The translations under genes were made by a program, and so were the position numbers. From contig NZ_CAKC01000024.1 in assembly GCF_000296855.1 (NCBI RefSeq), positions 1 to 43,603 of the forward strand: a stretch of 43,603 nucleotides of DNA, in the 5' to 3' direction. Of the stretch, positions 40,700 through 43,603 are shown in pieces. Source of the DNA: Lactobacillus gigeriorum DSM 23908 = CRBIP 24.85. Its GTDB lineage: Bacteria; Bacillota; Bacilli; Lactobacillales; Lactobacillaceae. The notes under the pieces are model-generated. The model made no database searches. It saw only the letters and a program-made list of their open reading frames with translations, and was not told the DNA's origin. Position 1 is the stretch's first letter; the number at the start of each line of letters is the position of its first letter.

Positions 40700-41810
40700 T
40701 TTTATTATCTTAAGCAGCTAAACGATATTGAAAAGAACAAGTCCAAACCAGTCAGGGGCTGGCAGAGCTAGCGCAAGAAACAGAAGCTGAAATTGAAAAG
40801 CTGACTGAAGAGATCGCCTAGAAAAGCAAGAAGGCGCGGTCTTAAGAAGCTGCTTCATAAACTCAGAAAAGACTATGTTCCTAGAATGAAGAAATACGAA
40901 GAGGCAAAAGAGATCTTTGCTGGGCGCAATAGCTATTCCAAGACCGACCACGATGCGACGTTCATGCATATGAAGGAGGACCACATGAAAAATGGTCAAC
41001 TTAAGCCAGGCTACAATATCCAGGCAGCTACTACTAATCAATATATAGTTGATTTTGCTTTGTATCCTAACCCGACTGACTTTAAGACTCTAGAGCCTTT
41101 TTTAGAACAAATGATGACGCTGGACAAGTTTGACAAAATAGTCGCCGCTGCTGGCTACGTAGCGAATATAACTACTCAATGTTAGAAGAAGAGTATTCAG
41201 ACAAGCAGTACTATATCCCTTATACCATGTACGAAAAGGAACAAACCAGAAAGTACAAAAACGATCCAACTAAGCTAGCCAACTGGTTCTATGATGAACA
41301 AGGCGATTACTACCTCGATCAAAACGGCGTTAGATTTAGCTTCAAATGTTATAGTCGGCGTAAAGATAAATCGACTGGTCAGGTTCGCGATTTTAAGGTT
41401 TACGAAGCGGATGAATTTCAATTAACGCCAGAATTAGAGCGTTTAGCCAAAACAAGAGCGGACGCCAGCGGCAGGTTCGCTATAATCCTAACTGGCAATA
41501 CTTAAAAGAAAAAGCTAAAGGAGTTCTCCAAAGTCCTGAAGGCAGATACATCTACAGCAAGAGAAAGTATGATGTGGAGCCAGTTTTTGGACATTTGAAG
41601 AACGTTTTTGGCATGCGTCGAACTCATTTAAGAGGCAAAAAGAAGGTTGAAACTGATGTGGGAATAGCCTTCATGATGATGAATTTAAGCAAATATTGGA
41701 ACAGAAGATGGTCAAAGGACCAATCTTCTTTACGCAAAAATAAAAATAACAAGAAAAAGACGGTCAAGCAACTCAAATTAAGAGTTGGATTGATCGTCTT
41801 TTGGTATCTG
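40700..41810 (+). pseudogene. IS1182-family transposase relic
   Basis: Fragments in several frames reconstruct the C-terminal half of an IS1182 DDE transposase: KKYEEAKEIFAGRNSYSKTD, DATFMHMKEDHMKNGQLKPGYNIQAAT in pieces, then KQYYIPYTMYEKEQTRKYKN, RRKDKSTGQVRDFKVYEADE, and finally MEPVFGHLKNVFGMRRTHLR with GKKKVETDVGIAFMMMNLSK. At least three frame breaks are present, and the N-terminal part is missing. The 3' end carries a stem-loop, AAGACGGTCAA/TTGATCGTCTT (about 41757-41801). The stretch 40539-40699 holds no gene and may be further IS debris. Confidence 0.82.
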
Positions 41811-41861
41811 AAAGTTAGTTTTTTCCCAGACACTACTTTAGATTGTTTAACAAAGAGTTTA

Positions 41862-42758
41862 TTATTTCTTAGATACATCTACTAAATTTGTGTAGTTATT
41901 CTGCATCCATTTCAAGTATGTAGTGTTGTTTGGAATTGTTTCCCTAACATTAAGAATAGGAATATTATTCTCCTTAGCTAACTTTACAAAGGTATTAATT
42001 GTAGAACTAGATTCTTGGACATTATTTACAAAAAATGCAATTTTTCTAGCTTTAATATCGTTGATCATTGTATTAACAATTCTTGGAGATGGATCGGTTT
42101 CTCTTTCAACTGCGTCTTCAAAATCCTTATTACCAATTTTAATATTAGCTTGTTCTAAAGCATAGTCAAATACAGGTTCACTTACAAATACGGGTTTAGT
42201 ACTTGTATTAGCTGCTTTATCGGCTATTTTCTTAATATTGTCAACTTTCTTTAGATATTTTTCAGCATTGGTTTTGAAGTAGCTCTTATGGGTAGGTTGT
42301 AATTTTGAAAATTTTGAAACTAAATAATTTACATATTTTTTAGGCATTGATAGATTGTACCAAATATGTGGATTATCACCATTTTTTAAATTCATTAGAT
42401 CGTTTCCTACCAAAACTTCTTTTTTATTGACTGATTTGGCAAGTTTACTCATCCAAGAATCATAGCCTAATCCGTTAGCAACAACTATATCAGCTGATCC
42501 AACAATTTTAGCATCACTAGTTTTTGGATCGAAATCATGTGGGTCAATAGATGAATCACTAATTATAGCTTTAGATACACCATACTTTCCTACTATGTTT
42601 TTTGCAATATCAGAATATACATTGGTTGTAGTAACAACAGTAATTTTCTTATCATTTGAAGAATTTTGGGCGCTATTATTGGATGACTTCGAGCAACCAA
42701 CCAATCCTCCCAACGCTAAAACCGTCATACCAAGCATTAAAAATGTTTTCTTTTTCAT
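41862..42758 (-). CDS. Metal-binding lipoprotein of a zinc/manganese ABC transporter (cluster 9 SBP, ZnuA/AdcA type)
   Basis: The 298-aa protein has a lipobox (LALGGLVGC, cysteine 22) and the cluster A-I fold with three metal histidine/acid sites: SIDPHDFDPKTSDAK, GDNPHIWYNLSMPKKY, and VSEPVFDYALEQANI / ERETDPSPRIVN (the usual H-H-E-D set, with a glutamate in VSEPV). A serine/asparagine-rich linker replaces the His-rich loop of AdcA. No permease or ATPase gene follows, at least on this side. AGGAG is present just upstream of the ATG. The promoter region carries an operator-like repeat (42774), so metal-dependent repression is likely. Confidence 0.88.
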   Translation of the reverse strand: MKKKTFLMLGMTVLALGGLVGCSKSSNNSAQNSSNDKKITVVTTTNVYSDIAKNIVGKYGVSKAIISDSSIDPHDFDPKTSDAKIVGSADIVVANGLGYDSWMSKLAKSVNKKEVLVGNDLMNLKNGDNPHIWYNLSMPKKYVNYLVSKFSKLQPTHKSYFKTNAEKYLKKVDNIKKIADKAANTSTKPVFVSEPVFDYALEQANIKIGNKDFEDAVERETDPSPRIVNTMINDIKARKIAFFVNNVQESSSTINTFVKLAKENNIPILNVRETIPNNTTYLKWMQNNYTNLVDVSKK

Positions 42759-42773
42759 AAAAATACTCCTAAT

Positions 42774-42804
42774 CTAATTTATAATCACTCTAATTTAGAA
42801 AAAA
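42774..42804 (-). promoter_or_regulatory. Operator-like element, first copy of the 31-bp inverted repeat
   Basis: This 31-bp element lies between the lipoprotein promoter and its ATG. Its core from CTAATTTATAATC to AATTTAG is itself a near-palindrome (three mismatched pairs out of twelve), as for a dimeric metalloregulator. An exact inverted copy is at 42967-42997. Confidence 0.6.
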
Positions 42805-42835
42805 GCGATATCTTTCTAAATAAGAGTAAGAATAG

Positions 42836-42862
42836 CTTATAATTACAAAAGATTTTTGTCAA
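42836..42862 (-). promoter_or_regulatory. Candidate promoter of the metal-binding lipoprotein gene
   Basis: On the minus strand TTGACA (42862-42857) is followed after 15 bp by TATAAG (42841-42836). The spacer is short, so the exact -10 is uncertain, but the -35 is perfect. The operator-like repeat lies downstream, about 30-60 bp after. Confidence 0.4.
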
Positions 42863-42966
42863 GCTTTTTATATTAACTAATTTTTTTGCTTATTAATAAA
42901 AAATTGTTGACTTATATTTAAAAGTATGTAAGACTTACTTCTTAAGCTAATTTATAAAAACTCGTG

Positions 42967-42997
42967 TTTTTTCTAAATTAGAGTGATTATAAATTAG
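42967..42997 (+). repeat. Second, inverted copy of the 31-bp operator-like repeat
   Basis: This is the exact reverse complement of 42774-42804 (31 of 31 bases), 162 bp away. One copy faces the lipoprotein gene and the other the exported-protein gene at 43362, so the pair probably controls both divergent units. Confidence 0.65.
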
Positions 42998-43000
42998 TAA

Positions 43001-43361
43001 GCTATTTTAGTATTCACGATAATAAGATTTTTAGCTAGCGTTTTAATAAATGATCATTTTGTCGTATTTGACATGAATTCTAATAATAGTTTTTTTCAAG
43101 CAATAATTAGAAAGAAGGTTAATTGATTTACTTAGATAAATATACATTACGAGGTCTTATCTTAGAAAGAGCGAAATGTGAAGATAAGATTATCGATGAT
43201 AATTTTTGTATTCTTTATTTATAGTATTTTTATCAAAATATTATAATTGTGGTTTTTCAAAAAATCGTAATAGTTTAGAAAGGAAAAATATAACTTTCTA
43301 GTAAATACAACTTAAAAGATTTAAGCCGTATTTATTCACATTTTATATACCGAGAAGTTAT
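43001..43361. other. Intergenic region before the exported-protein gene
   Basis: About 360 bp with no credible ORF. It contains two stem-loops: TCTTATCTT/AAGATAAGA (43155-43163 with 43181-43189) and ATTATC-GAT-GATAAT (43189-43203) followed by T residues. These could form a leader structure or terminator. A weak GAGAAG (43352-43357) is the only RBS-like sequence before the ATG at 43362. Confidence 0.4.
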
Positions 43362-43603
43362 ATGTATAAGAAGAATGTATTTAAAGCACGTGCTATATTA
43401 GCAGGTATAACCTTAGGAATTTCTTTAGTAGGAACTGAGTCCAATTTAGTATTTGCTGCTACCCAAGATTCAGAAAAGGTTGTCATGAGCAAATCAACTG
43501 AAAATGAGGGCTTCACCGGAAGTTTTGTTTATACTAACGGCTTACCTGTAAAGGAAGGTACTGATGTAAGACTCAGAAATACAGCAGATGGAACAGTTAT
43601 TAC
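43362..43603 (+). CDS. Exported surface protein, N-terminal part only (window ends)
   Basis: MYKKNVFKARAILAGITLGI with SLVGTESNLVFAATQDSEK forms a long signal peptide cut after VFA or FAA. Its shape (basic start, then a 20-residue hydrophobic core) resembles the extended YSIRK/KxYKxGKxW signals of lactobacillus surface proteins. The mature start, KSTENEGFTGSFVYTNGLPV then KEGTDVRLRNTADGTVI, looks like the beginning of a repeat or beta-sandwich domain. The stop lies outside the window. It is divergent from the metal-binding lipoprotein across the twin 31-bp repeats, so it may belong to a metal-limitation regulon. Confidence 0.7.
   Translation, partial: MYKKNVFKARAILAGITLGISLVGTESNLVFAATQDSEKVVMSKSTENEGFTGSFVYTNGLPVKEGTDVRLRNTADGTVI

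Noticed and set aside
42595-42777. Plus-strand ORF over the lipoprotein signal region
   Set aside because: It is antisense to a well-supported lipoprotein gene and has no homology-like features.
1-43603. CRISPR array, tRNA or rRNA genes
   Set aside because: No regularly spaced repeats and no cloverleaf or rRNA-like sequence seen on either strand.

Overview
The window is low-GC Firmicute DNA with short intergenic gaps and strong AGGAG-type ribosome binding sites. A helveticin-J-type bacteriocin gene, several FMN-binding fumarate-reductase-like flavoproteins and relics of IS3, IS4, IS110 and IS1182 elements point to a Lactobacillus of the acidophilus/helveticus/crispatus group. This is inferred from gene content; no marker gene fixes the species. 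Many genes are freshly broken: IS110 and IS4 transposases, aroE, a type III mod, a lysR, a DUF6518-like gene and a small ORF near the bacteriocin. That suggests a genome undergoing reduction.

Left part (1-11.7 kb): IS110 and IS3 relics, a small acidic ORF, a Cof-type HAD phosphatase, an Rpn/PD-(D/E)XK nuclease, an MFS permease facing a pyridoxamine-oxidase-fold protein, a peptide-binding lipoprotein (OppA type), an NAD(P)-binding NmrA-like protein, a YeiH-family transporter, a TIM-barrel DUF7916-like protein and a small membrane protein.

Quinate/shikimate and flavoprotein block (11.7-17.5 kb): an FMN/FAD reductase, a LysR regulator, and a divergent aroE-MFS-aroD operon with an exact cre match. 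The aroE gene carries an internal deletion and frameshift. A second flavoprotein locus at 31.4-36.4 kb (a lysR with a premature stop and two large FMN/FAD reductases) shares an upstream motif with the first.

A candidate, apparently unannotated type I toxin-antitoxin locus lies at 17.72-18.05 kb. It has a 39-residue hydrophobic peptide on the minus strand, a 5' stem-loop in its mRNA, and a convergent plus-strand small RNA overlapping its 3' end. A decayed IS4-family element with perfect 14-bp ends abuts the toxin promoter.

Defence island (20.1-30.6 kb): an SNF2-like helicase with a PLD-like N-terminus, a DUF4391-like protein, type III Mod and Res, and an AbiH-family protein, tightly packed on one strand, followed by a DUF4357-like relic. 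The Mod frameshift is exactly what the loss of one CCTAA unit would cause.

Right part (30.6-43.6 kb): secreted proteins, a MazG-like pyrophosphohydrolase, a YjbR-fold protein, the helveticin-like bacteriocin, a mazEF module with palindromic operators, an IS1182 relic, and a zinc/manganese-type binding lipoprotein. The lipoprotein faces a truncated exported protein across an intergenic region bearing two inverted 31-bp copies of a likely operator.
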